Positions 1 to 7,922 of a DNA stretch of 64,000 bases are shown here, in pieces. The notes beneath the pieces are model-generated. The model was given only the letters and a program-made list of their open reading frames with translations. It ran no database searches and was not told the DNA's origin. Within the stretch, counting starts at the first letter, position 1; the number at the start of each line of letters is the position of its first letter. Where the stretch lies: NCBI RefSeq assembly GCF_023703795.1, contig NZ_CP098518.1:1054001-1118000 (forward strand), written 5' to 3'. The position numbers and the translations under genes are program-made. The DNA is from Haloplanus sp. HW8-1 (GTDB lineage Archaea > Halobacteriota > Halobacteria > Halobacteriales > Haloferacaceae).

Positions 1-1262
1 GCCTCTACGGTCTCTTGGCGGTGTTTGCCGACCGCCGCTACGCGTTCGATGAGCAGGAACAGGAACTACTCGCAGAATTGGGGGACGATATCGCTCACGC
101 GATGCATGCACAACAGGTGCAGGCTGATCTACGAAACCGTGACCGAGCGATCAATGAGGCGCCCGTCGGAGTTACTATCACCGACCCCGAACAACCGGAC
201 AATCCGACAGTTTATGTCAACGATGAGTTTACTAAGGTGACCGGATATACACCGAACGATATCCTCGGTGAGAACCACCACCGGATACTGCAGGGGCCGG
301 AGACCAACGAAGAACCGGTGGCGGAAATACGAGAGGCCATCGATTCCAAAGAACGCGTGACGGTCGAGCTTCGAAATTATCGGAAGAACGGAGACCTGTT
401 CTGGAATCGTGTCTCGGTCGCTCCAGTCTACGACAGCGAGGGAGAACTGGCAAATTACATCGGATTTCAAGAAGGAGTCACCGACCGCAAGGAGTCCGAA
501 CAACAGTTACGTCGAAACGAACTTCGATTTGAGGCGCTGTTCAACGACCCGAATCTGCTGGTCGGTCTACTGGAAACCGATGGAACAGTCGTTGACGTGA
601 ACGAGACGGCGGTAGAGTACATCGAGGCCGACCGAGACGCCGTGATCGGCGAACCGTTCTGGACGACACCGTGGTGGGGCGACGAGATGCGACCGGTCAT
701 CAGCGAGAAGGTCGAACAGGCGGCAGCGGGACGATACGTCGAATATGACGCCGATCTGACGAAGCCGAACGGTAACCAATATAGCGTCACTGGCGTGATT
801 CGCCCCGTAACAGACGAGAGTGGTGACGTGGTTTCGCTTATCGTGTCCGCCCGTGACGTGACGGATCGGGTTAGCCGCGAGCGGATACTCGATTCAATCC
901 TCGAACACACAACGGTGCCGATGTTTCTGAAAAGTCGGGCTGGAGAGTACATTTTGGTTAATGACGCGTTCCGAAGTCTGTTCAACCTTGACGGCACAGA
1001 TGTGCACGGACAGACAGATGCCGATCTCTTTGATCGGGAGATGGCGTCTGAGGTACAAAAGAACGACAGACGAGTCCTCGAAACGGGTGACCCCCTCGAA
1101 ATCGAAGAGCGAATCATCGTTGACGGGGACGAGCGGGTTTATTTGAGTTCGAAGACACCGGTCTACGATATTGGAACCGCCTCGGATCCGGACAGTCCAG
1201 TTGCTATTTTCGGCGTTGCAAGCGATATTACTGACCGAGGCCGACCTCAATCCGATCAGTAG
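1..1262 (+). CDS. GAF/PAS multi-domain sensor protein, 5' end outside window
   Basis: The frame is open to the left edge, so the start is missing. The first ~30 residues (YGLLAVFADRRYAF...) look like the end of a GAF domain. Three PAS domains follow: one near residues 45-155 with a LOV-like core and a PAC tail (GFQEGVTDRK), one near 165-285 (ARDVTDR), and one near 290-405 (ASDITDR). The LOV-type Cys motif NCRFLQ is replaced by NHHRILQ, so flavin-cysteine photochemistry is not expected. The protein stops after the third PAS with no HisKA/HATPase or HTH output domain, and none is seen downstream. It may be a truncated kinase or a stand-alone sensor. Likely a cytoplasmic signalling protein; ligand unknown. 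Confidence 0.8.
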   Translation, partial: LYGLLAVFADRRYAFDEQEQELLAELGDDIAHAMHAQQVQADLRNRDRAINEAPVGVTITDPEQPDNPTVYVNDEFTKVTGYTPNDILGENHHRILQGPETNEEPVAEIREAIDSKERVTVELRNYRKNGDLFWNRVSVAPVYDSEGELANYIGFQEGVTDRKESEQQLRRNELRFEALFNDPNLLVGLLETDGTVVDVNETAVEYIEADRDAVIGEPFWTTPWWGDEMRPVISEKVEQAAAGRYVEYDADLTKPNGNQYSVTGVIRPVTDESGDVVSLIVSARDVTDRVSRERILDSILEHTTVPMFLKSRAGEYILVNDAFRSLFNLDGTDVHGQTDADLFDREMASEVQKNDRRVLETGDPLEIEERIIVDGDERVYLSSKTPVYDIGTASDPDSPVAIFGVASDITDRGRPQSDQ

Positions 1263-1370
1263 GGGACGACTGAGTTATCGGCCGGATACCGGAATTGCAA
1301 TTCATTCAGTTCGTAGCCTTAGTGAGTGAACAACTCGGTAGTTACGACGCGAAGCGACGATGGCTGAAGT

Positions 1371-1455
1371 GTTGACTACATTCTCTGTATCTCGCACGCC
1401 ACTACTGACAGCGACTGGGTAGCTTGTTAAGGCTGTGCTGTATAGGGAGCGCAAG
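1371..1455 (+). repeat. Short hairpin repeat family, copy A
   Basis: About 85 bp resembling three other places in the window (6904-6987, 7627-7713, 12527-12612). Shared landmarks are GACTACATtCTCTGTATC at the left, a central GCCaCTACTGaCAG block and a GTATAGGGAGCGCAA-like right end. Left and right ends pair imperfectly (CTGTAT with ATACAG in the better copies). It looks like a small non-autonomous element or structured repeat. This copy is degenerate. Confidence 0.45.
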
Positions 1456-1463
1456 TCCGTCGA

Positions 1464-1916
1464 TCAGGACTGTCTTATCAAAGGCTTCGGATAGAGCGCA
1501 AGTCCAACGACCGCTGATAGACATGCGATGACGTTCCCTTGCCAAGGCGGAGTCCCGGGCGTGTGCTGAAGCACCGACAGTGTCGCCCATAAGTTCGGGA
1601 GATAGAACAACAGGATGACTGTAGGCAACGCGTACACAGCCCATTTCCGGTCGTTACGGAATGGGAAAGCCAACAGCAGCAGAATCACAACTCCGACCGT
1701 GAACCACCCTCCTCCGGCAACGGTCATCAACGCTGATATCAATACCTGAGTCGCTGCCTCAACCTCGCCCCAACTCCGTGAGAATGCTTCCGCGTGGTAT
1801 GTCATAAACGTACGCTTGAGCGTGTATAATCCTCCCAGAATGAGACTCACTATGGCCGTAATACCGTACGAGAATCCAGCCGCCCATTTTCTGTGTTTAC
1901 TGTCACGGATCGGCAT
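1464..1916 (-). CDS. Small four-helix membrane protein, unknown function
   Basis: A 150-residue protein with about four hydrophobic segments (near residues 12-30, 55-82, 90-110 and 128-143) and a basic N-terminus. No catalytic motif is recognised. It stands alone between short repeat A and the broken DUF4188 gene. The 3' end lies in DNA with a repeated AGCGCAAGTCC word (about 1447 and 1497), so the terminal residues may be altered by the neighbouring repeat. Hypothetical haloarchaeal membrane protein. Confidence 0.5.
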   Translation of the reverse strand: MPIRDSKHRKWAAGFSYGITAIVSLILGGLYTLKRTFMTYHAEAFSRSWGEVEAATQVLISALMTVAGGGWFTVGVVILLLLAFPFRNDRKWAVYALPTVILLFYLPNLWATLSVLQHTPGTPPWQGNVIACLSAVVGLALYPKPLIRQS

Positions 1917-1972
1917 GAGATGTCACCAGCAGCGTCGGGTACATATCACCGCAAGGTATCGCCGCGACATGT

Positions 1973-2520
1973 TTATTTCTCACCGGAATGCTCTAGCGGC
2001 GAATCGCTCCCATCGGTGCGTCCAAGCCGGCCCGCTGCCGTGTTGTGCTGATCCGCGGCTGGTATGATTTCCGTCTCCTCGCTCGCTGCCAGCCCGAATG
2101 GGGGCATATTGTTGTAGACTGTTTCGTACTCGTCGGGATCGATGAGGTACGTCTCGTGCCAAATTCCGACAGCGGCGTCTTCCTTGGTGCTGTCTTCGTA
2201 GTACTCCTGCCAAGCGGGGAAATGGAGATGATCGCTATCCCGTGCGTAGTCACGGAGAGTCTTGAAGGATTCCCAGTACTGGACGAAGCCGACGTTTCGG
2301 ATGCCGGGACCGAGAACCGTACGATTCCCGATCAGTCCTGACTCTGGCTCCGACACCAGTTCCCGGGCCATGCGCGGGGCAGCGAAAAAATCGGGAGCCA
2401 TCGGTGAACCTTCCAGAACGCGTTGGTTCGGAGGCCGATGTGGAATACCACGAATTCATCGTCGCGGTTAGCCGCGACTTTCTGTTCGATCACTTCGTCT
2501 GTGTTCCGCTGGTTCGTCAT
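1973..2520 (-). pseudogene. DUF4188 (monooxygenase-like) gene split by a one-base frameshift
   Basis: Two minus-strand frames together make one DUF4188 protein. The N-terminal part from 2520 reads MTNQRNTDEVIEQK... then FVVFHIGLRTNAFWKVHRWLP. The C-terminal part resumes as FFAAPRMARELVSEPESGLI and ends at 1973 after the family motif YWESFKTLRDYARD...HFPAWQEYY. The frames switch at a run of six A (2384-2390 region, T on the coding strand); seven would restore one frame of about 180 residues. DUF4188 proteins are dimeric ferredoxin-fold enzymes of unclear substrate. Either real inactivation or a homopolymer error; the rest looks intact, which favours recent damage or an artefact. Confidence 0.75.
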
Positions 2521-2884
2521 TGGTCTGGATCACGAATGATACCGAGACGGTGACACGGCTTTCGTGGACGGGTTGGGTATCCTGTCACGTATGCTATATC
2601 GCAACCGTGGATGTTACCCATTCCAGCGCCCGTCAACTCCGACGCCTCACTCACATATTTGCTCAGCAAATCAAAACCTTAGTATAATTATACTATGCGT
2701 ATCCATTCCGATTTCCTACTGTTTCAATTATGAATATCACTGCCCATTCGAGTGTCTGGTGGCCAATACGAAAAAGCCGATACCGTGGAGACTTCACTAC
2801 GTCGTCGACGGCTGTGATGCCTCGAAACCGAGGAAACTGAAAACTTTCACCGGGTGATCGCTGGAGTTCGCACCATCCTTGCCA
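2521..2884. other. Intergenic stretch, no gene seen
   Basis: About 360 bp upstream of the DUF4188 gene. The middle (2650-2750) is AT-rich and could hold promoters, but no convincing reading frame or repeat is visible. Confidence 0.4.
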
Positions 2885-3273
2885 CGAGCGCGTGGGGAAC
2901 TATCGTACGACCGTGACGTCTTCCCAGCAGTGATTTCTAGTGTGTTCAGTACCCTCCGATTTCCACCGTTTCAGGCCCAACAAAAGCTCGTTCATCGAGT
3001 GACCGAGCGCCTGCAGCGCCCATCTCGAATTTTTCGCTCGCAATCGCACGACAACGGCGGGGTGGTCGTCGAGATCACTCTCTCGGAGTGCAATGTCATT
3101 AATTTCGTTCGGTCACCGAACGGTTCCGACCGGCGGCGGTTTTGTCCTCTGGTTCGCCGTCTCTACGGCGTGGTGCACGACCTCTAATCATTGGGTCGTT
3201 GAACGTCACTCGGTCACGAGCAACTGCGTCCCAACAAAATCGGGCGGTGCTGGTCACGGAAACGCGACACTAC
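2885..3273 (+). repeat. Long dispersed repeat R, copy R1
   Basis: One of five similarly oriented copies (others at 4465, 11060, 48078 and 53367). Landmarks in order: CGACCGTTTCAGGCCC-like block (here with one change), CGAGCGCCTGCAGCGCCCAT, AATCGCACGACA, TTAATTTCGTTC, TCTACGGCGTGG, AATCATTGGGTCGTTGA and CACGAGCAACTG. The part from about 3200 into the following PIN gene also matches the R5 copy near 53650-54065, so R1 and the vapC 3' end form one duplicated block. Confidence 0.75.
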
Positions 3274-3323
3274 ATAGTTGATGGGAACGAGTATAGAACA
3301 CGCTCGGTCATCCTGCCCTCGAA

Positions 3324-3869
3324 TCAGTCGAACTCGGGGACGAAATCCTCTGCGAGTTCGGCAGCGAGTTCACTACCGGTGAGCCAAGTGATTTGCTCGT
3401 CGTCGAATCCGTAGTTCGGGAGTAGCGATTCGGCTGCTTCGCCGAGTGGAATATCGTTCGTGACGACGAGAACTCGATCCCCAGCCCCATCAAGCAGGGT
3501 TTCGAGCGCCAGTCCCACGATTTCCGTATCCGCTTTTTCGACGATGTCCTCCGATCGATCACTGGAGTTCGCGATGAAGTTCCGTGCCCGATCCATCACC
3601 GTTGAGACGTCCGAGTCCGAATAGGCCGGACTCTCGGTGACCTTCATCCACCCCTCCCGTACTGCCTCGTCGACAGGAGATTGATCGGGGAAATACGCGT
3701 CGAGTGCGGGATCACCAGTCACCTCGGCATACACCTGTGGTGAGATCCGGAAGACAGCATCGCGCTGGCGGGCTTCGCGAGCGAGTGCCTGGAACCGCGT
3801 ACTGTCACGTCGACCACAACTGATGAGAACCGACGAATCGATGAAGACTATTTCGCCGTCGCGTTCCAT
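3324..3869 (-). CDS. PIN-domain ribonuclease, VapC-like toxin
   Basis: 181 residues with the PIN-fold acidic set in order: D11 in FIDSSVLI, E49 in YAEV, D114 in KADTEIVGLAL and D139 in VVTNDIPLG. PIN proteins are Mg/Mn-dependent RNases; VapC types cut tRNA or rRNA when released from an antitoxin. It begins 6 bp after the upstream winged-helix gene, and the two form an operon of regulator/antitoxin plus toxin. It is longer than a classic VapC (~130 residues), so it belongs to the larger PIN class common in haloarchaea. The operon lies between direct repeats R1 and R2. A truncated near-identical copy is at 53821-54065. Toxicity is inferred. Confidence 0.8.
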   Translation of the reverse strand: MERDGEIVFIDSSVLISCGRRDSTRFQALAREARQRDAVFRISPQVYAEVTGDPALDAYFPDQSPVDEAVREGWMKVTESPAYSDSDVSTVMDRARNFIANSSDRSEDIVEKADTEIVGLALETLLDGAGDRVLVVTNDIPLGEAAESLLPNYGFDDEQITWLTGSELAAELAEDFVPEFD

Positions 3870-3875
3870 ACCGGA

Positions 3876-4391
3876 TCAGTCCTCGACGACGGGGCGGAGT
3901 GCATCCAGAATGACGCCTGCTTCCAAGGGAGAGAGTTCCTGTTCACGAGCCATAATCCGGTGTGTGACGGACCCGCCGACGTATTCGCGGACGTAGTCAA
4001 GTGCGACGGCGAGCCCGTCGAGCCCGTGGCGATCGATGTACGTATCGACGTCGTCATCCCGTATTCGACGGGCGATCGCCTCGACTAGCTCCGGCGTGAT
4101 TCGTCGTTCGGCATCGCCTGCGACCAGTTGGAGGTCGATCCCGTGAGCCGTATATTCCGCCGGTCGTCCGTCGTTCGACTGTTCGATGAAGCCTGCGGCT
4201 TCGAGGTCGTCGACGTATTCGTAGACCGTTCGCTGTGGGAGATCGAGGGTTTCGACGATAGCCTGAATCGTCGTCGCCGGGTGATGGTCGATATAGGTGT
4301 AGATCCACGCTTTTCGGGGATTTCCGAGGAGCGCGAACACCTCGCCACCAGTATCGAGTGGGGTATCCCAGTTCGCTTCTCTCGTCGCCAT
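3876..4391 (-). CDS. Winged-helix regulator paired with the PIN gene (TrmB/MarR-like)
   Basis: 171 residues from ATG at 4391. The frame stays open further upstream, but those codons lie inside repeat R2 (MGAAGARSV... also appears in R3), so they are rejected. Residues ~15-75 form a winged helix: KAWIYTYIDHHPATTIQAI, then recognition helix LPQRTVYEYVDDLEAAGFI, then a wing. The C-terminal half is helical and may contact the toxin. It precedes the PIN gene by 6 bp, as a regulator-antitoxin would. Upstream DNA has an imperfect TTGC...GCAA repeat (about 4401-4420) that could be its operator. Antitoxin role is inferred from position. Confidence 0.7.
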   Translation of the reverse strand: MATREANWDTPLDTGGEVFALLGNPRKAWIYTYIDHHPATTIQAIVETLDLPQRTVYEYVDDLEAAGFIEQSNDGRPAEYTAHGIDLQLVAGDAERRITPELVEAIARRIRDDDVDTYIDRHGLDGLAVALDYVREYVGGSVTHRIMAREQELSPLEAGVILDALRPVVED

Positions 4392-4464
4392 CAGTAATAG
4401 CAAGTTGCACGCAAATTGCAATAAGTCTTGTTGAGATGGAGTCGTCACTGACATCAGCCTTCTA

Positions 4465-4994
4465 CGAGCGCGCGGAGGGCTATCGTACGACCGAGATATC
4501 TTCCCAGCGGTGTATTCAGTATCCCCCGATTTCGACCGTTTCAGGCCCAGCAAGGGAAATCGTTCAGCGACCGACCGAGCGCCTGCAGCGCCCATCGCCG
4601 ATTTCTCGTTCGTAATCGCACGACAGCGACGGGGTGAACATTGGTGTCGTCGTCTCTGGGTGCACTGCCGTTAATTTCGTTCAGTCACTGAACGATTCCG
4701 ATCGGCGGTTATTTTCTCCTCTGGTTCGCTGCCTTTACCGCGTGGCGCATGGCTGCTAATCATTGGGTCGTTGACCATCACTCGGTCACGAGCAACTGGG
4801 TCCCAGCAACTTCGAGAACTGGGAGTGGTTGGTAACGGAACTCCATACTGTCGCCGAGTGGTGGTTTCGACGTAGGGGATCGGAGATACTTGGGATAGTA
4901 CCTGAAAACGAGGTACCCCAGTCGTAGTTCGATCGTCGCATCAACTGGCAGTTGTTAATTACGGGTGTTCCACATTCAGAAACTACTAGTAGAC
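4465..4994 (+). repeat. Long dispersed repeat R, copy R2 (long form)
   Basis: About 530 bp. The core matches R1. Beyond CACGAGCAACTG it continues in similarity with R3 through GAACTGGGAGTGGTTGG, TACTGTCGCCGAGTG, AATTACGGG and a final ACTAGTAGAC. R2 directly precedes the start of the winged-helix gene, so it supplies that gene's upstream region. Same orientation as R1, making R1-vapC-HTH-R2 a direct-repeat-bounded cassette. Confidence 0.75.
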
Positions 4995-5414
4995 TCGACG
5001 CTGGCTGTTCCTGCCAGGAGAATCACCAGATAGCAGTAGATCTGGACGATATGAAAATGAACCGATGCCCGTGCTGAATCCACTCTTTCTGGGTGTTTTA
5101 GAGGCGCTATTACCCACTCAGCATGGCATTGCTGAATTCGCGTAGAATTCGTTACGGGTTGTGTTGGGAGTCTTCGCCGGCTGTGATTCGCGTTCCCCGG
5201 TTCGGGGACAGGACACACAGCCGCCAGAAAATCAATCGCTCAGTGAGTACGCACTCGGCCAGGCCGCGCCACGCTGCCACACTGGCCAACCGGTCGGGAA
5301 TTGACAGCCAGATAGCATCGACACCTAGCTCTAACAGTCGTGTCGGACCCGCTCGTCACCGATTGGTGAACTCGACGCTGGTAATTTCGAAGTGTTTATT
5401 TTGGTAATATCCGC
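4995..5414. other. Intergenic region with possible gene relic
   Basis: No start-to-stop gene is seen. On the minus strand, about 5330 to 5150 is open and reads RLLELGVDAIWLSIPDRLAS..., which looks protein-like, but it has no start and I cannot name the family. It may be a decayed gene fragment. Confidence 0.3.
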
Positions 5415-6809
5415 TCAAGTATTACAGTACGTTGTATACTCTGCATCGAACTCTCGGGGCGGTGGTTGCTGGAATTGTGGACCCATCTCCTTCGATGTAT
5501 AGGGGTTTTCCAACACGGTCAGTAACCTCTTGAATTTGGATAGATACCGGGTTTCGAGATACTCATCCAGTGCCTCTTCAACTAGGTAGTTGCGGGGGAT
5601 ATACCGCGGATTGGCTTCCTGCATCAACTCCTCATCTAGGCCGACAGCAGCCAACTTATTCCTAAGCCGTTCGAATTCTGCAGTTGCAAACACTGGGTCA
5701 TCAAACGTACCGGGCGTCTCTAATTCGAGGAACGCATTGGTATAGTCTGCGTTCGATTTGCGAAGCCACTCGAAGAATTCATCGACGAGTTCTTCCTCGC
5801 CATCTGAGTTGATCCCCAGTTTCCTCCGCATCATCGTGTAGTATTGCGCATCAAATCGATCCTCGAACTCGTCTAGTTTGCCTTCGATTTCATCATACGT
5901 GAGCGCTGACTGTGTACACAGCGGTTGGAGTGCCTCTGCGAACCGTTCGAGATTCCACCGCAAGACGGGTCGCTGGTTTCCGAATGCATATCGCCCGTGC
6001 TTATCGATTGAGCTGAACACCGTCTCCTCATCATAGTAATTCATGAAGGCACAGGGTCCGTAATCAAATGTTTCTCCATCGATACTCATATTGTCCGTAT
6101 TCATGACGCCATGAATGAATCCGACACGTAACCAGTCAACGACCATCTCAATCGACGACTGCATGACTGCATCGAAGAACTCTAGGTACGTACGATCTTT
6201 TTCATTTAATTGCGGGTAGTGCCGGTCAATAACGTAGTCAGTGAATCGCCGTAGTTCGTCGGATGCCTGGCCTGCAACGTACTGGAAGGTCCCGTATCGA
6301 ATGTGACTGTTCATCACTCGGACAAGGGTGGCTCCAGGTTCTGTCTGTCGTCGTTCGACTGCTTCGTCAGTTTCGACGACTGCCAGACCTCTCGATGTTT
6401 TGATGTTTAGATTCTGCATCGCATATGAATACAGATACTCTCTGAGCATCGAGCTGACAGTTGCGTTACCATCGCCTCTTCCGGAGTACGGCGTTCGACC
6501 AGACCCTTTCAGTTGAATATCGTATCTATTACCATCGTGCACATGTTCGCCGAGTATCATCGCTCTCCCATCGCCCAAGACGGTAAAACTTCCATACTGG
6601 TGGCCTGCATATGCTTGGGCGATTGGTTCTTCCAAGCGGTCCTGGCCTGCTAGAATCTTAGCATTGAGCTTCGTTATATCCAATCCAAGATCAGCACATA
6701 GCCCGTCATTAAGAACCAAAATTTTGGGATTAGCGATACTTTTGGGCGTTACTCTCGAATAGAGGTTCGAGTCTAAATCCTTGTAAGTGGTATCAAATGA
6801 AAAGACCAT
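5415..6809 (-). CDS. selO: SelO/YdiU-family protein adenylyltransferase (pseudokinase fold)
   Basis: 464 residues, close to the family's ~480. SelO enzymes have a kinase-like fold with inverted ATP binding and transfer AMP to Ser/Thr/Tyr of target proteins in redox stress. Visible motifs: AYAGHQYGSFTVLGDGRA (residues ~66-83), QLKGSGRTPYS (K101 is the ATP-phosphate lysine), the REYL helix, and HGVMNTDNMSI followed by DYGP near 231-250 (metal and catalytic residues). The C-terminus ends YTTYCNT, echoing the conserved near-terminal Cys. The usual YSRRGDG reads YSGRGDG. By eye the gene is AT-richer than its neighbours and SelO is uncommon in archaea, suggesting transfer from bacteria. It stands alone, in its own strand context. 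Confidence 0.9.
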   Translation of the reverse strand: MVFSFDTTYKDLDSNLYSRVTPKSIANPKILVLNDGLCADLGLDITKLNAKILAGQDRLEEPIAQAYAGHQYGSFTVLGDGRAMILGEHVHDGNRYDIQLKGSGRTPYSGRGDGNATVSSMLREYLYSYAMQNLNIKTSRGLAVVETDEAVERRQTEPGATLVRVMNSHIRYGTFQYVAGQASDELRRFTDYVIDRHYPQLNEKDRTYLEFFDAVMQSSIEMVVDWLRVGFIHGVMNTDNMSIDGETFDYGPCAFMNYYDEETVFSSIDKHGRYAFGNQRPVLRWNLERFAEALQPLCTQSALTYDEIEGKLDEFEDRFDAQYYTMMRRKLGINSDGEEELVDEFFEWLRKSNADYTNAFLELETPGTFDDPVFATAEFERLRNKLAAVGLDEELMQEANPRYIPRNYLVEEALDEYLETRYLSKFKRLLTVLENPYTSKEMGPQFQQPPPREFDAEYTTYCNT

Positions 6810-6903
6810 TTGATTTCATATGTTGTCATGTTGCTTGCTTCAAGAATCTTGTCTTTGGAATATTAATCATCGATCGATTAGAGAGGTTCAAATTGGCGTG
6901 TAC

Positions 6904-6987
6904 TGCATAGACGCTCTGTATCGGTCACGCCCCTACTGGCAGACGATGAGGAGATCGGAACGGCGGCGCTGCATACAGTGCGCGAAT
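6904..6987 (+). repeat. Short hairpin repeat family, copy B (upstream of hicBA)
   Basis: 84 bp with the best-preserved hairpin: CGCTCTGTATC near 6912-6922 pairs with GCATACAGTGCG at 6971-6982 (one mismatch). It matches copy C (7627-7713) over its whole length in the same orientation, so the hicB-hicA pair lies between two direct copies. Confidence 0.6.
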
Positions 6988-7046
6988 GCAGCACGGAGTC
7001 CGCTATACACACCAGATTTATTCGACTCCCAAGTCTCTCTGGTGAT

Positions 7047-7331
7047 ATGAGTACAGACATCGACGACCCCGGCGACGAGGAGTCCACACTACCGGTCAAC
7101 ATTTCACTATCGCTTGGCGAGAGCGGCGACATGTGGGTCGCTCGTGACGAAGACACAGGTGTCACGTCACAAGGACAGACCCGAGAGGCCGCGCTCGAAA
7201 ACCTCGACGAGGCCGTTGTCGGCTATCACGGTGCCGGAGAGTCACCGAGCGACGAGGAGCTCCGTGCGATGGGAATTGACCCGAAACAGAACACCTCCGG
7301 GTCGCTGGACGAGTCTGACGTGTTCCAGTGA
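7047..7331 (+). CDS. hicB: HicB-family antitoxin
   Basis: 94 residues from ATG 7047. The partial RNase H-like HicB core is clear: LPVNISLSLGESGDMWVARD, GVTSQGQTREAALENLDEAV, then an acidic tail. HicB binds and neutralises HicA and usually represses the operon. The tail after residue 60 (SPSDEELRAMGI) resembles other haloarchaeal HicB proteins and has no obvious ribbon-helix-helix domain. The stop at 7331 is 4 bp before the hicA ATG. The antitoxin-first order is common in archaea. The start was chosen because upstream in-frame codons lie next to repeat B and do not look like protein. Confidence 0.85.
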   Translation: MSTDIDDPGDEESTLPVNISLSLGESGDMWVARDEDTGVTSQGQTREAALENLDEAVVGYHGAGESPSDEELRAMGIDPKQNTSGSLDESDVFQ

Positions 7332-7335
7332 CCGT

Positions 7336-7590
7336 ATGGCACACGGACCGTTTTCCGGCAAGGAGATCGTGAAGGCGATGGTGAACAGCGGTATCTACGA
7401 GTGGGACCGAACGAACGGGGACCACGCGATTCTCCGCTGGGAACCGCCCGCAGACCACGATTCGGACGCGCGCACTGTTCCGGTCCCGCTGCATGACGAG
7501 GTCGATATGGGGACCTTGCGGAGCATCGCCGAGCAGGCCGGCGCAAAGGATTTCGAAGAATTCTGTGCGTGGATCGAGCGTAATAGTTAG
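7336..7590 (+). CDS. hicA: HicA-family mRNA interferase toxin
   Basis: 84 residues from ATG 7336. The dsRBD-like HicA fold is recognisable: FSGKEIVKAMVNSGIYEWDR, then GDHAILRW with the catalytic His after Gly-Asp, then VPVPLHDEVDMGTLRSIAEQ. HicA cleaves mRNA and tmRNA independently of the ribosome when free of HicB. All key positions look intact, so the toxin is probably functional. It is co-transcribed with hicB, with 4 bp between them. Repeat C starts 37 bp after its stop. Confidence 0.87.
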   Translation: MAHGPFSGKEIVKAMVNSGIYEWDRTNGDHAILRWEPPADHDSDARTVPVPLHDEVDMGTLRSIAEQAGAKDFEEFCAWIERNS

Positions 7591-7626
7591 CTGATACTGG
7601 TCTGACGTGGTCCAGTGATGACTGAC

Positions 7627-7713
7627 TGCTGAATAGACGCTCTGCATCGGTCATGCCGTTGCTGACGGGGATCAGGGAGGTTCCGGCGTCGATGCTGCAT
7701 ACAGGGCGCGAAT
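7627..7713 (+). repeat. Short hairpin repeat family, copy C (downstream of hicBA)
   Basis: 87 bp matching copy B: GAATAGACGCTCTG, CATCGGTCA, CTGAC..., GCTGCATACAGGGCGCGAAT. The left and right ends are partly complementary. It lies in the same orientation as B on the other side of hicBA. Confidence 0.6.
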
Positions 7714-7922
7714 CGGCCACTGGACGGCCCTCAGTTTGGGAACAGCCCAAATCGGCAGACCCCGAGGAGATACGTATCGTACAAAGATACGGTACTGGAA
7801 TTGGTTTCCGAAAGGACTACCGACAGGATTCAAACGGAGCAGCCATGATGAAACCGCCAATATAACAATGAATTTATATTTGAGGTCGAGGAATATATAA
7901 GTCCTAGTCAGCTCATGAAATT
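7714..7922. other. AT-rich upstream region of the 7.9-kb lipoprotein gene
   Basis: No gene is seen. The stretch 7860-7910 is AT-rich with TATATAAG-like words (about 7895) that could be the promoter of the downstream lipoprotein gene. Confidence 0.35.

Noticed and set aside
1-1262. LOV blue-light receptor
   Set aside because: The cysteine needed for the flavin adduct is replaced by His.
2879-3281. Short plus-strand frames in repeat R1
   Set aside because: They are the repeat read in chance frames and do not hold between copies.
4392-4595. 68-residue N-terminal extension of the winged-helix regulator
   Set aside because: Codons lie inside repeat R2 and the same peptide start appears in R3, where no regulator follows.
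5150-5345. Amylase-like motif GVDAIWLS on the minus strand
   Set aside because: Short resemblance to the GVDAIWLSP motif only; the following residues do not fit, and no start is present.
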